NCBI RefSeq assembly: GCF_037024155.1
Contig: NZ_JAYKTS010000017.1
Location: 1 to 64,000 of the forward strand
Reading direction: 5' to 3'
Source: Bacillus sp. 2205SS5-2
GTDB taxonomy: Bacteria > Bacillota > Bacilli > Bacillales > Bacillaceae_K
DNA: 64,000 nt
Positions 26,902 to 36,417 of this stretch are shown here, piece by piece. The position numbers and the translations under genes were made by a program. How positions within the stretch are numbered: position 1 is the stretch's first letter; every line of letters starts with the position of its first letter. The notes beneath the pieces were generated by a model. It saw only the letters and a list, made by a program, of their open reading frames with translations. It ran no database searches and was not told the origin of the DNA.

Positions 26902-27221
26902 TTAACAAAAAAGGGGCCCTTCTTACGTCTACATTACATGATCATTCAAAATGAGAGAATACCCCTTTTCATTCATGGATTAACCATCACATTTCATTTT
27001 CCATCCTCTTATTTGTACCCATTCCAGTTAAAAAGCACACATGGAAATCCTAAGATGTATTCTAAACACTTTGATTTAATGATAATTAGTCACCTCCACA
27101 ATCTTGTGTAAAAAAGAATGACTTATTTTCAACAGAGATGTCAGGCTTTATGATTTATGAATCTGTTGCTTTGATATAATCGATCACATAAAACGAAGCT
27201 GATTTCAACATCCCTATTCCC

Positions 27222-28055
27222 CTAGGTCAGTCGTTTAAGGATATTTTTTTCTAACCAGGACCAGGGAATCCATTTCTTTATCCAAATAGTTACTTTCACA
27301 CCTTTTCCCACCGGAAAGCGAAAACCTCCCTTCTTTCCGAGTGCTATTTCATTGACAAGCGACGCAATGTCATCTGGATCACCGAAAGATGTTTCGTCCA
27401 ACTGATTTTCAATCTTCTTCATATAATTGAAATAAGGCGATTCTGGTTGAAGTGAGTATTCAGCCACTTTTTTTCCCGTTGTCCATATATTCGTCTGATA
27501 AGAACCAGGCTCGATCAAAAATACCTCAATGCCAAATGGAATCAGTTCTAATCTTAAGCTCTCACTAAATCCTTCTAGTGCAAACTTAGAAGACACATAT
27601 GGGGACAAACCCGGAAAGCCAACTAATCCACTAATACTACTTAGATTAATGATCCTGCCTTTTTTCTGCTTTCTCATTAACGGAATCACTTTTTGCGTAA
27701 GCGCAATCAAACCAAAGAAGTTTGTTTCAAATTGTTCGCGGTACTGATCTATGGATACTTCTTCAGCAAAACCCGCAGCTGCATAGCCGGCATTATTCAG
27801 CAAAACATCTACATGACCTAATTCATTTAACCAATGACCAAACCGATCGACCGATTGCTTCGAACTGACATCGAGGGAGTGATAATGAATTTGTTCGTTC
27901 ACATCATTTTCTATAGCCATAGCTTGAAGTGTTTCTTTTTTCTGTAAATCTCTCATCGTTGCGATGACATAAAAATCATTTTTCGCTAGTTTAATCGTAC
28001 TCAATAAACCAAATCCACTTGATGCACCTGTTACAACCGCTATTTTTTTCTTCAT
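27222..28055 (-). CDS. Short-chain dehydrogenase/reductase (SDR)
   Basis: A 277-residue classical SDR. The cofactor loop is VVTGASSGFG at about 7-16, with NNAG near 87, the catalytic serine in INLSSISG near 135-142, and YVSSK with catalytic Tyr and Lys near 153-157. The C-terminal extension (VTIWIKKWIPWSWLEKNI) is amphipathic and could attach the protein to membranes or a partner. GGGAGAAGAG lies before the ATG. Substrate is unknown. The gene appears monocistronic, and a truncated element copy lies directly upstream. Confidence 0.92.
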   Translation of the reverse strand: MKKKIAVVTGASSGFGLLSTIKLAKNDFYVIATMRDLQKKETLQAMAIENDVNEQIHYHSLDVSSKQSVDRFGHWLNELGHVDVLLNNAGYAAAGFAEEVSIDQYREQFETNFFGLIALTQKVIPLMRKQKKGRIINLSSISGLVGFPGLSPYVSSKFALEGFSESLRLELIPFGIEVFLIEPGSYQTNIWTTGKKVAEYSLQPESPYFNYMKKIENQLDETSFGDPDDIASLVNEIALGKKGGFRFPVGKGVKVTIWIKKWIPWSWLEKNILKRLT

Positions 28056-28083
28056 AAGTCTCTTCTCCCTAACTCAATCAATA

Positions 28084-28231
28084 GGCTGGTTTTGCACAGT
28101 TTGTTGCTTTTCGTATTAGTTTATACTCTATAAAAAAGCTTTATTTCGTCTGTATTTGATGGAAATCAACCGTAAAGTGGAGGACTTAGTTAATAACCAG
28201 AACAAACAGCCATATCCTAAACGAAAAGAAC
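28084..28231. mobile_element. Diverged copy of the dispersed element (148 bp)
   Basis: Begins GGCTGGTTTTGCACAGTTTG and keeps TTTGTTGCTTTTCGTATTAG and TTTGATGGAAATCAACCGTA. The right end (CCTAAACGAAAAGAAC) is degraded. It runs up to the stop codon of the GNAT gene. Confidence 0.8.
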
Positions 28232-28239
28232 TTCTGAAT

Positions 28240-28695
28240 TTAATGGTAAAAATAATAACGAAAAGCAGTGTCTCGCTTAAAACCGGTGCGATCATAGAGC
28301 TGTTGAGCCTGAAAATTGTCATCGTCGGTTTCCAAAATTATTCCTTTTGCATTGGTTTCTATTGAATACTCCTTTGCTTGTTGAATCAGCATTGACCCTA
28401 CTCCGCGACCTCTCGTCTCTTCTCTAATAAATAGATCATTCAATATCCACAGCTGCTGCATGGTAACGGATGAAAAGGAAGGGAATAACTGAGTAAATCC
28501 AAGACCTATTTCATTTTCCACCACAAGAAAAATCACTGACTCTTTCTTTTCGATTCGGTCTGATAAATACTGCCTTGCTCCAATTTTGTCTGATGTTTGT
28601 TTATACCAAACACGGTATTGGTCAAATAAATCTACTAATATAGGTAAATCTGCTTTTGTAGCTCGTTTAAGTTTAATATTATTCTCTCCATTCAT
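28240..28695 (-). CDS. GNAT family N-acetyltransferase
   Basis: A 151-residue GNAT protein: MNGENNIKLKRATKADLPIL at the start, LGFTQLFPSFSSVTMQQLWI then LNDLFIREETRGRGVGSML with the CoA-binding RGRGVG loop, and QQLYDRTGFKRDTAFRYYFY at the end. The RKxTGF-type end resembles amino-acid or aminoglycoside-type acetyltransferases, but the acceptor is unknown. Its start region lies 30 bases downstream of a mobile element insertion with perfect duplication. The upstream regulatory region has thus been altered, and the ribosome binding site (AAAGGA, 18 bases off) is weak. Confidence 0.9.
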   Translation of the reverse strand: MNGENNIKLKRATKADLPILVDLFDQYRVWYKQTSDKIGARQYLSDRIEKKESVIFLVVENEIGLGFTQLFPSFSSVTMQQLWILNDLFIREETRGRGVGSMLIQQAKEYSIETNAKGIILETDDDNFQAQQLYDRTGFKRDTAFRYYFYH

Positions 28696-28725
28696 TGTCT
28701 TTTCGAAATATTATTCCTTTTCAAA

Positions 28726-28887
28726 GGCTCTTTTCGTTTACAGAGTGGCTAAATCATCTGATTTTTGATTAAATCGCCTATTCCACTGTTGATTTCCATC
28801 AAAAATAGACTGCTCCAGCTGCAGTGTCTTGAGGCTCTGGCATTTGTCAGACTGGTTCGACAAGCAACAAACTTTGCGAAAACTGCC
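28726..28887. mobile_element. Dispersed element copy (162 bp), perfect 8-bp duplication
   Basis: Left end GGCTCTTTTCGTTTACAG, right end CTTTGCGAAAACTGCC. TTTTCAAA stands at 28718-28725 and 28888-28895. It holds a minimal cassette (CTCCAGCTGCAGTGTCTTGA...GCATTTGTCAGAC) at the fixed internal site. Confidence 0.95.
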
Positions 28888-29137
28888 TTTTCAAATTAAT
28901 CCTATCTCTACCTTACCAGAAAAAGGTTCCGATTCGTATTTTGAGAGCTTATCCCCTTCCAGTCATTATAAAAAGTCCTTAATTAGCATTAAGACACAAC
29001 GAGAATCCGTTTTACTCTTCTACTTTAAACGCTGTTTTCACAAAAAATGTTGCTTATCTCATATGAAAACTAACTAGATGACTGAAAATCCTTTTAGCGA
29101 TTATCTCCGCATAATAGAGAAACAAATTAAACAGAAT

Positions 29138-30325
29138 ATATGTTCGGCATTTAATATATGGAATAAAATCCAATAGATTGCAATAGATCTAGAATCATCC
29201 TGTATAATAGAGAGTAACATTTATTGAATGGGGACCGGACATATGAGCAAACGTGTAGGAGTACATCCAAGTGAAAAAGATCAAGCAGTTCAAGAAATAA
29301 AAGCAGCCATCAAAGGAAACAAAGATCTACGAATGCTCGAGCATTATCAAACGATTTTGATGGTTCTACGTGGTGAATCCTATCCAAACATAGCGGAAGT
29401 AGTTGGACGAACGATTTCCACACTCTACAATTATAGTAAGGCGTATCGTGAGGGTGGACTGGATGGACTCCAAAGAGATCTTCCCACAGGTCGAAATCGG
29501 AAACTCACTCCCGATCAGGAGGAAAAAGTCTATCAAACGATTGTGAACCAAACGCCCGTTGATGTAGGTTTTCCAGTGGAAATGAATTGGACGGCTCCTA
29601 TCATAAACAAATGGATCAAGCAGGAATTTAACATTTCCTACTCAGATCGTGGCGTGCGGGCATTGCTCTACCGTCTCAATCTGTGCTTCACCAAACCAAC
29701 GTATACACTGGCTAAAGCTGATCCTGTCCAACAAGAAGCGTTCAAAGAAGAGTTTAAACAGCTTAAAAAAAACTCCTAGATGGGGAAATAGACCGCATCT
29801 TATTTGAGGATGAATCCATGATTCGAGACTATCAAGCTTTATCACGAATTTGGTTTGCGAAAGGTCAACAAAAGATCATTCCGACCTATGGGAAACATTG
29901 GGGTGCAAAGTTAATTGGTACGTTGGATTACGAGACAGGAGAGGTATTCTGTATCCAGGAAGAGCGCTATACGGCCAAGGAATTCCTGTCCTTTCTCGAA
30001 AAAGTGATCGATAAATATAATGGAGAAAAGATTGTCATGATTTCAGATAACGCGAGAATTCATCATGCAAAACGTATCCAACCGTTTTTAGAACAACATA
30101 AGAACCTTCTTACTTTGGTCTACCTTCCGCCTTATAGCCCAAACCTTAATATGATTGAAGAACTTTGGGGTTGGTTAAAGTCATCTGTCATCAACAATGT
30201 ATTCTTTGATTCTGTTCAAAAAATACGTAAAGCTGTTCAAGGGTTTGTTCGTCACATCAATAAAACGCCTGAAGTCACTATGAATCGGCTGTGCATGCAA
30301 TTCTAAATATTTTTTCCGAATATAT
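29138..30325 (+). mobile_element. IS630-family insertion sequence, copy 1
   Basis: About 1.19 kb. Left end (TGTTCGGCATTTAATATATG) and right end (AAATATTTTTTCCGAATATA) form imperfect inverted repeats around TTCGGCA. It contains one transposase gene in two frames. A second copy, different at only a small number of positions, lies at 33990-35177 in the same orientation. Confidence 0.85.
29243..30306 (+). CDS. IS630-family transposase, made by -1 frameshifting
   Basis: The first frame (ATG at 29243, MSKRVGVHPSEKDQAV) holds two HTH parts: the MVLRGESYPNIAEVVGRTIS helix, then GLDGLQRDLPTGRNRKLTPD. It ends at a TAG at about 29777. The second frame contains FEDESM, SDNARIHH and LNMIEELW, the DDE catalytic triad. 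A run of eight A bases at 29765-29772 lets the ribosome slip -1 and read KKLLDGEIDRILFEDES across the junction. Such slippage is known in IS630 members. The same arrangement in both copies argues for function rather than decay. Confidence 0.9.
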
Positions 30326-30426
30326 AGCCTCCAAAATATTATTGAAAAAATTTTCAGAAAAATAAAGGATTACGCTTCTTCCATCTATAAATAATACTAG
30401 TATTCAGGAAGAAAGGGGATCTTTTA

Positions 30427-30873
30427 ATGCCATTATATGACACAAGAATGAACGTAAATTCTTCATTAAACCCTTCCACTCTCCCGGCAGATTTACAAGA
30501 TATTGTTACTCTTTTTAGAAATGATGCCCAGGACGAATTGAGTATCAATTATTTGGAGTTTCAATCATTGGTATTAAGTGGTGGTCAAGTGTACCGAAAC
30601 GAATTGATATTGCTATTTTCCCCTCAAGAACGGAAGCTAACTGTCCCTAAGGTCCATTTCATTCATAATAAAACGGTTAACTTTACAGAACTTTTGGATC
30701 TCTTAATCAAGTTAGGAAAGGCTAAGGAGTTTTCCTTCCTTGAAATTAATGAAGTATCCGGTACCGAGTTAACCAAGGTTCTACAAAAATCTGGATTTCA
30801 AAGAGAAACGAGAAGCTACCCACTTGCAATGAGCTTTTTAAAATCGAACTTCTGGCTGCTCGATCTTAATTAA
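30427..30873 (+). CDS. Hypothetical protein (148 aa)
   Basis: Starts MPLYDTRMNVNSSLNPST after AAAGGGG. It contains NELILLFSPQERKLTVPKVH and LIKLGKAKEFSFLEINEVSG, and ends VLQKSGFQRETRSYPLAM plus a short hydrophobic tail. The KSGFQRET stretch recalls the end of GNAT folds, but no CoA-binding loop is present, so I give no function. It lies between an IS630 copy and a dispersed element that starts two bases after its stop codon. Confidence 0.65.
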   Translation: MPLYDTRMNVNSSLNPSTLPADLQDIVTLFRNDAQDELSINYLEFQSLVLSGGQVYRNELILLFSPQERKLTVPKVHFIHNKTVNFTELLDLLIKLGKAKEFSFLEINEVSGTELTKVLQKSGFQRETRSYPLAMSFLKSNFWLLDLN

Positions 30874-30874
30874 A

Positions 30875-31021
30875 GACTCTTTACGTTTACCTTGTGGCTA
30901 TTTCATTATATTTTGATTACCTCTTCCATATCACTGTTGATTTCTATCAAAAATAGACGAATCAAAGCTATATCACCGTTTGCTGACTAATTCGACAAAC
31001 AACAAAATTTGCAAAAAAGCT
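30875..31021. mobile_element. Diverged copy of the dispersed element (147 bp)
   Basis: GACTCTTTACGTTTACCTTG at the left and ACAAAATTTGCAAAAAAGCT at the right are degenerate termini. The interior TTGATTTCTATCAAAAATAG is intact. Border octamers TAATTAAA and GATTTAAA match at 6 of 8. Confidence 0.75.
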
Positions 31022-31306
31022 GATTTAAACCAACCTATACGACTTTCTCAGAAGGGGATATCTACATCCCCCCTTCCCTTTTGTCAAAATTAGCATTCAT
31101 ACAAACGGGTTCGTAGGTTCGACTTTTTCCCATTCCAATTTCAGAAAATCATAGCTTCCACTGTTATTCTATTTATGTTTTCTTTATTTGAAAATCCATC
31201 ACTATTTCAGATTATCTAAGTCTTATTACTCTTAAAGAAACGTGTCTGTTTTCTGGTCAAAGAAAATTATGTATAGCATGGAATATGAAAAGAAAAAGAA
31301 TAAAAA
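31022..31306. other. Gap without a recognisable gene
   Basis: Only AT-rich sequence is seen here; no open frame with a ribosome binding site and no family repeat. Confidence 0.5.
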
Positions 31307-31361
31307 TAAAGACGCTCAGCCTCCACACTGCTACTTTGTTTGTGTAGACGAGCATCTTTAT
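31307..31361 (-). terminator. Probable terminator of the two-gene operon at 31358-32006
   Basis: ATAAAGACGCTC and GAGCATCTTTAT pair with one mismatch around an inner CACAC/GTGTG stem. On the minus strand the stem is followed by TTTTTATTCTTTTTC. Confidence 0.6.
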
Positions 31362-31552
31362 GGGTTCTTACCATAATTTTGTTCCTCTGCTCGAAATTTC
31401 AAAATGGCTTTCTTCATCAGCGAATCCAAAATAGATTCATAATAATTTAGTTCCCGTTTTGATCTTGCTTTTTTTATATTGGCTTTTGTTTGTCGTAGTA
31501 AGGCTAAATCGTGGGAATCTAAATATTTGGCGGGCCTAAATCGTTTAGTCAT
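31358..31552 (-). CDS. Small basic hypothetical protein (64 aa)
   Basis: A 64-residue, lysine- and arginine-rich, helical protein (starts MTKRFRPAKYLDSHDLALL, with KANIKKARSKRELNYYESIL in the middle). It starts one base after the stop of the preceding membrane protein gene, so the two form a coupled pair. No family is recognised; a small nucleic-acid-binding or adaptor role is possible but not supported further. Confidence 0.55.
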   Translation of the reverse strand: MTKRFRPAKYLDSHDLALLRQTKANIKKARSKRELNYYESILDSLMKKAILKFRAEEQNYGKNP

Positions 31553-31553
31553 C

Positions 31554-32006
31554 CTATTCTTCCCTTTTCAATTGATTTGATTGACTTTTTGAATGATCTA
31601 CTTTCTTCTTTTTGATACTTTCGACTATAGCGGTGGGGTCTTCAAAATCGAAATCATCGAAGACATCGATTTCTTCTTCAAATAAATTACTATAATTGTC
31701 GATCACGTCATATTGCTCCTTAAACACATGATCTTCCTCTTCTCCATCAGATATCGCTTGACCTTTAAGAAAACTCATAGGGCTTATTCCTGCTAGAATG
31801 GCTAGTGGTGCTTTCACAGAAAAATCCCCATTTGGATTTAGGAGATTTACTGCGACGAACCCAGAGATTCCTCCGAGCCATATAAACTTACCGATAACTG
31901 TTGCAGGTAAACGTCGCTTGGTCTTGATTTCAGTCCAAAAGATGGTGACACTTCCCCCAACAAACCCGCCTATTGCAGGAAGGAAAATATCGAACATCCA
32001 ATCCAT
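31554..32006 (-). CDS. Membrane protein with acidic C-terminal tail
   Basis: About 150 residues from ATG 32006, which follows GGGGGA; the frame can be read from 32045. Two or three hydrophobic segments (MDWMFDIFLPAIGGFVGG, then FIWLGGISGFVAVNLL and APLAILAGISPMSFL) form the first half. A very acidic region (NLFEEEIDVFDDFDFEDPTA) and a basic end (KKKKVDHSKSQSNQLKREE) follow. Composition suggests an inside tail that binds a partner, perhaps the basic protein encoded next. No family recognised. Confidence 0.6.
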   Translation of the reverse strand: MDWMFDIFLPAIGGFVGGSVTIFWTEIKTKRRLPATVIGKFIWLGGISGFVAVNLLNPNGDFSVKAPLAILAGISPMSFLKGQAISDGEEEDHVFKEQYDVIDNYSNLFEEEIDVFDDFDFEDPTAIVESIKKKKVDHSKSQSNQLKREE

Positions 32007-32336
32007 AAACGTCCCCCAATCAATAGTAAGTAAATTTCCAATCAAGTGATCTTTTTCCTAAATCGTATGACCTGAATTTCACAAGCTAAACGAGCTATGA
32101 TCTCACATCTACCTGTCACCATTTTGTCATTTCAGACCAAAAGATTAAATGAACTATTCTATAATTCATCTATATGCAAATCTACAATCCTTAGTATTGG
32201 AAGTTCACTCTTACACGGTTAAAAATTGTTATTTTAAGGGAAAACTTATCACTAAAAAGAGGTATGGGAATAAATTTCATATGAGCATGAACGAACTCTG
32301 TGAATTGATTCGCAATTGTGTACTTTTAAAAATAAA

Positions 32337-32372
32337 AAGCACGCTGTTGAGGTTTGAATCAACAGCGTGCTT
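32337..32372 (-). terminator. Rho-independent terminator of the DUF3179 gene
   Basis: AAGCACGCTGTTGA and TCAACAGCGTGCTT pair perfectly around an 8-base loop. On the minus strand TTTTTATTTTT follows. Confidence 0.85.
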
Positions 32373-32511
32373 AGCTATTTGAGAATGAACTTGTGAAGAT
32401 GAGGACTAATCTCTGTATTTAGTCTTGAATTTGCTTAGAGGGACCTCTTTTGAGTCACAGGAAATGGGTTCTACATCTTGAAAGTTACTAGCAAGAATTC
32501 TTATTTGGCCC

Positions 32512-33696
32512 TCATTCAGTGTATACCTTAGTCTCTGGTTTAAACGCAATCCATGAAAACCAAAAGTGATCTCCATGAACCACTTCATCAAGTTGACGAC
32601 CTTTAAGAGGTCCAGCTGTCGCTCGGCCAAGAATATTCCAAGTACTACCTGTTTCGTTATCCACAAACCCCCCGTCAATTGGCTGAAATGTGAGGGATTG
32701 CTGATCGATTTCTGGTAGATATACACCAGAGGAACCAACATCACTTCCTCTTTCAATGACTTGTGAACTCAATGCTGAATTGGTCCCTTTTTTGAAAAAA
32801 ATCACGATAGCGCTTGATCCGATTTGATCATGAACTACCTTCTTTTCCGTTAGGACTGTATAAGGATATGCCTTGTCTTCATCCGTCATCGCAATGGTAA
32901 CGACTCTCTCCATTGCAGGTAGGAGAGAGTGGAATTGCTCCCGATCAAAAAAAGAAGTGGTTCGTTGATCATAGCCTGGATATGGATTTTGACCGTAACG
33001 TCGGTCATATCCTGTCTCTTTTGAGAGCACAAGACCATCAGGATAAGTCGAAGTAAAGTCGGCAAAGCTCACAAGACTCGATGGGAGCATCGTTAATGGT
33101 TCTTTTCCCACTAATTCCCCTATAATCGCTTCACCCGTAAATTGCTGCCAAAGGGTCTCAGTCTTGCGATCATACATCACTAAATCAGACTGAACCAATA
33201 ATCCAGAGGTACCAAATTCAACTGCTTCCCCGTTGACATTTCGGTCAAAAACGATAGCAGAATTACATAATGGACAAAAACTAACAAGGACCGGTTTTCC
33301 CCCAACAATATCATTGACGATTTCATGCCAAATTAATATTTGGAGTGGATACGCTCGTGAATCGCCATTAATATCAACCACCATTACGGGTTCCGTAGGC
33401 GCCAACCATTTTTCTGCAAGCTGTACAGACTCAAATTCAGGTTGGTCAAGAGATGGGATTCCGTCTCTTGGTGGGCCACCAGAAATGAGTTCATCATAGG
33501 AAATCGTATGCTTCTCCCAATCTGTCTTCCAGTCTCTCGTCAACATCTTTATTTCCGCAGATAATTCCTCTGTAGAAACATCCTTCGAAGCCGGTATATC
33601 GTTAGATTCCCGTGTCTGCTCTTCTTCCTTATTCGAACATGCCGTCAACATTAACATAGCTAAAACCATCATGTAAATGTAATGTGATTTCTTCAT
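32512..33696 (-). CDS. DUF3179 domain lipoprotein
   Basis: A 394-residue surface lipoprotein with signal MKKSHYIYMMVLAMLMLTAC and lipobox LTAC. The DUF3179 domain follows: EPVMVVDINGDSRAYPLQIL, WHEIVND, VSFCPLCNSAIVFDR with a conserved Cys pair, GTSGLLVQSDLVMYDRKTET, LWQQFTGEAI, and TWNILGRATAGPLKGRQL near the end. The domain's reaction is not established; the paired cysteines suggest redox or metal chemistry outside the membrane. ATG 33696 follows AGGGGGAA. It lies between the two IS630 copies. Confidence 0.9.
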   Translation of the reverse strand: MKKSHYIYMMVLAMLMLTACSNKEEEQTRESNDIPASKDVSTEELSAEIKMLTRDWKTDWEKHTISYDELISGGPPRDGIPSLDQPEFESVQLAEKWLAPTEPVMVVDINGDSRAYPLQILIWHEIVNDIVGGKPVLVSFCPLCNSAIVFDRNVNGEAVEFGTSGLLVQSDLVMYDRKTETLWQQFTGEAIIGELVGKEPLTMLPSSLVSFADFTSTYPDGLVLSKETGYDRRYGQNPYPGYDQRTTSFFDREQFHSLLPAMERVVTIAMTDEDKAYPYTVLTEKKVVHDQIGSSAIVIFFKKGTNSALSSQVIERGSDVGSSGVYLPEIDQQSLTFQPIDGGFVDNETGSTWNILGRATAGPLKGRQLDEVVHGDHFWFSWIAFKPETKVYTE

Positions 33697-33800
33697 GCCA
33701 TTCCCCCTAGTATGACAACTATAGTCTCTCAAGTATAATCGTTTTTAAATAAATTCAATGTAGGCTAGCTTACACTATGAGATGGAGGTTGAATTTATTT

Positions 33801-33930
33801 GGCTGTTTTCGCAAAGCAAATTATTTTTCCGAAGAAGTATCTAATCAGGATACTAGATGATTTTCTGAGTTGCCTATCGTGTTCGATTTACCTACGGCTC
33901 TTTTCGTATATATTGTTTATCAGTAGTCAA
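33801..33930. mobile_element. Scrambled fragments of the dispersed element
   Basis: GGCTGTTTTCGCAAAGCAAA at 33801 is one terminus. GGCTCTTTTCGTATATATTG at 33896 is the other type, but in direct orientation. The element was broken, perhaps when the neighbouring IS630 copy arrived. Confidence 0.65.
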
Positions 33931-33989
33931 AATTTTAGATTGAACCCTCCCGACGGTTCTAGTGCAAAAACAATTCAGTAAAAAAATAG

Positions 33990-35177
33990 ATATTGGGTAT
34001 TTAATATATGGAATAAAATCCAATAGATTGCAATAGACCTAGATTCATCCTGTATAATAGAGAGTAACATTTATTGAATGGGGACCGGACATATGAGCAA
34101 ACGTGTAGGCGTACATCCAAGTGAAAAAGATCAAGCAGTTCAAGAAATAAAAGCAGCCATCAAAGGAAACAAAGATCTACGAATGCTCGAGCGCTATCAA
34201 ACGATTTTGATGGTTCTACGTGGGGAATCTTATCCAAACATAGCGGAAGTAGTTGGACGAAGGATTTCCACACTCTACAATTATAGTAAGGCGTATCGTG
34301 AGGGTGGACTGGATGGACTCCAAAGAGATCTTCCCACAGGTCGAAATCGGAAACTCACTCCCGATCAGGAGGAAAAAGTCCATCAAACGATTGTGAACCA
34401 AACGCCCGTTGATGTAGGTTTTCCAGTGGAAATGAATTGGACGGCTCCAACCATAAACAAATGGATCAAGCAGGAATTTAACATTTCCTACTCAGATCGT
34501 GGCGTGCGGGCATTGCTCTACCGTCTCAATCTGAGCTTCACCAAACCAACGTATACACTGGCTAAACCTGATCCTGTCCAACAAGAAGCGTTCAAAGAAG
34601 AGTTTAAACAGCTTAAAAAAAACTCCTAGATGGGGAAATAGACCACATCTTATTTGAGGATGAATCCATGATTCGAGACTATCAAGCTTTATCACGAACT
34701 TGGTTTGCCAAAGGTCAACAAAAGATCATTCCGACCTATGGAAAACATTGGGGTGCAAAGTTAATTGGTACGTTGGATTACGAGACAGGAGAGGTATTCT
34801 GTATCCAGGAAGAGCGCTATACGGCCAAGGAATTCCTGTCCTTTCTCGAAAAAGTGATCGATAAATATAATGGAGAAAAGATTGTCATGATTTCAGATAA
34901 CGCGAGAATTCATCATGCAAAACGTATCCAACCGTTTTTAGAACAACATAAGAACCTTCTTACTTTGGTCTACCTTCCGCCTTATAGCCCAAACCTTAAT
35001 ATGATTGAAGAACTTTGGGGTTGGTTAAAGTCATCTGTCATCAACAATGTATTCTTTGATTCTGTTCAAAAAATACGTAAAGCTGTTCAAGGGTTTGTTC
35101 GTCACATCAATAAAGCGCCAGAAGTCACTATGAATCGGCTGTGCATACAATTCTAAATATTTTTTGCCGAATATATA
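33990..35177 (+). mobile_element. IS630-family insertion sequence, copy 2
   Basis: Nearly identical to the copy at 29138-30325 and in the same orientation. The two left ends differ most (TATTGGGTATTTAATATATG here). The right end is TTTTTTGCCGAATATATAAA. Confidence 0.85.
34093..35156 (+). CDS. IS630-family transposase, made by -1 frameshifting (copy 2)
   Basis: Same organisation as the first copy: HTH frame, a run of eight A bases at 34615-34622, then the DDE frame with FEDESM, SDNARIHH and LNMIEELW. The few differences (for example His to Arg after RMLE, Thr to Arg after VVGR, Ala to Pro in TLAKPD) are mostly single substitutions. No stop or extra frameshift was gained, so both copies may be active. 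Confidence 0.9.
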
Positions 35178-35240
35178 AAATGAAACTTTTACATTTTTAT
35201 TTCGTAAATACAAAGATAAAATTATTATAGAGGTGATCAC

Positions 35241-35330
35241 ATGAGAGATATTCTTAAAGGGACTCTAGTAGTAATCTTAGCCATAGCCTTATGGACTGGA
35301 AATACATACATATGGAATCTTTTTGTTTAA
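35241..35330 (+). CDS. Very small membrane protein (29 aa)
   Basis: ATG 35241 follows AGAGGTGATC. The product (MRDILKGTLVVILAIALWTG then NTYIWNLFV) is a single hydrophobic helix with a short N-terminal charge. The good ribosome binding site and membrane-helix composition support it; the length is too short for family recognition. Confidence 0.5.
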   Translation: MRDILKGTLVVILAIALWTGNTYIWNLFV

Positions 35331-35398
35331 ATGCGACCAACTTCTTGGTCTCCTAAAAATTTATAAAAAATGAAATTACAAGTAAAGGAGTTGTGTAG

Positions 35399-35587
35399 TT
35401 GGATTTCCTAATTAGTAAAGAGAAAAATATTTACATAGCTCTATTATTTTTCAATATTCTTTCAGTATTACTAATTGATAACAAATTCATTGAAAATATT
35501 ATTATTTGGACTGTTTTTGTATGTGTTTTCTTCATTAGGGTAACTGTATTTGTTGGTAATAGAAGAATGAACAAAGATAACAATTAA
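35399..35587 (+). CDS. Small membrane protein (62 aa)
   Basis: TTG 35399 follows AAAGGAG at 8 bases. Two hydrophobic helices (IYIALLFFNILSVLLI and IIIWTVFVCVFFIRVTVFV) and a polar end (NRRMNKDNN). It lies 70 bases after the 29-residue membrane peptide and is probably co-transcribed with it. Unrecognised. Confidence 0.5.
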   Translation: MDFLISKEKNIYIALLFFNILSVLLIDNKFIENIIIWTVFVCVFFIRVTVFVGNRRMNKDNN

Positions 35588-36417
35588 GACACAATATTCA
35601 TTCGCTCCCCAGTTCTTTTAACCTTCTATATATGGTAAATTCCGATTCTATTATTTCAAAATGCGATGCACATTATTATTTAGGTAAATGTGATAAGACC
35701 GCAAAAACATCATTTGCCACTGTACACTTAAGCTCCACAATAGCTTTCTTAAATGGCTATTCTTTTACATATGTGTCTTGTTTTCGCCATAATTTACAAT
35801 GATTTTATAAGATGAAACTAGCTTTCATAATTTCGATCGCTTCATTAGAAATCGAAAGCATATTCCTTTAAATTGTGTCGCTCTTTATGTCTGATGCGCA
35901 ACAATCCAATTTTTTAGTTTTTAAACGATTGGGTTGTTGCGTCGTAGCGTCAAGATAATGCGGATATCAAATGGTAAGGGAACTAACTCAGTTATATCAG
36001 TAGTTTACGAGCTAGATCTCATTAGAGTTTAATCTATTGAGATTCAATATTTATGACGTAAAATAGAGCGTCACACTGTATCATATAACTTGTCTCATAA
36101 TCCTTATCGTTGTTAACGTGTAGTTTTTTACTTTGTAGAGCTGATTAACGTTGTAAATCCGCATTTTCGGGACTGGACCCTTTATAGAAGAATTGGACAG
36201 ACTTTTAGACTAGATTAAAAGCTGTGATACGAAAGCTTAAATCGTATTGGCTGTTGTAGGTATATTTGTTGCTGGTTTTACTTCGCAACATTCTGTTAAG
36301 ATGCTAAATACCATCATTTCAAACTCGATTAATAGTATTAGGCTTCTTCGCTCTTTAAAATGATTTCACTCTGTCCATACTGGTTACTAAAATAGTAGAA
36401 CTAGTAGGTGAAATCGA
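35588..36417. other. Long gap with a hairpin and a short coding-like remnant
   Basis: CGCAACAATCCAAT and ATTGGGTTGTTGCG form a near-perfect 14-bp hairpin at about 35899-35941. At about 36239-36360 a frame reads IVLAVVGIFVAGFTSQHSVK and MLNTIISNSINSIRLLRSLK, like the end of a small membrane protein, without a start. Nothing else is recognised. Confidence 0.35.

Noticed and set aside
32406-32756. Minus-strand frame overlapping the 3' part of the DUF3179 gene
   Set aside because: It lies in another frame of a well-supported gene and has no family similarity or good start site.
36249-36275. A possible dispersed-element terminus beside the ISL3 gene, which would link the family to this transposase
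   Set aside because: GGCTGTTGTAGGTATATTTG matches the element end only partly (about 19 of 25 positions), lies in a coding-like stretch, and has no partner at the other side of the ISL3 gene.
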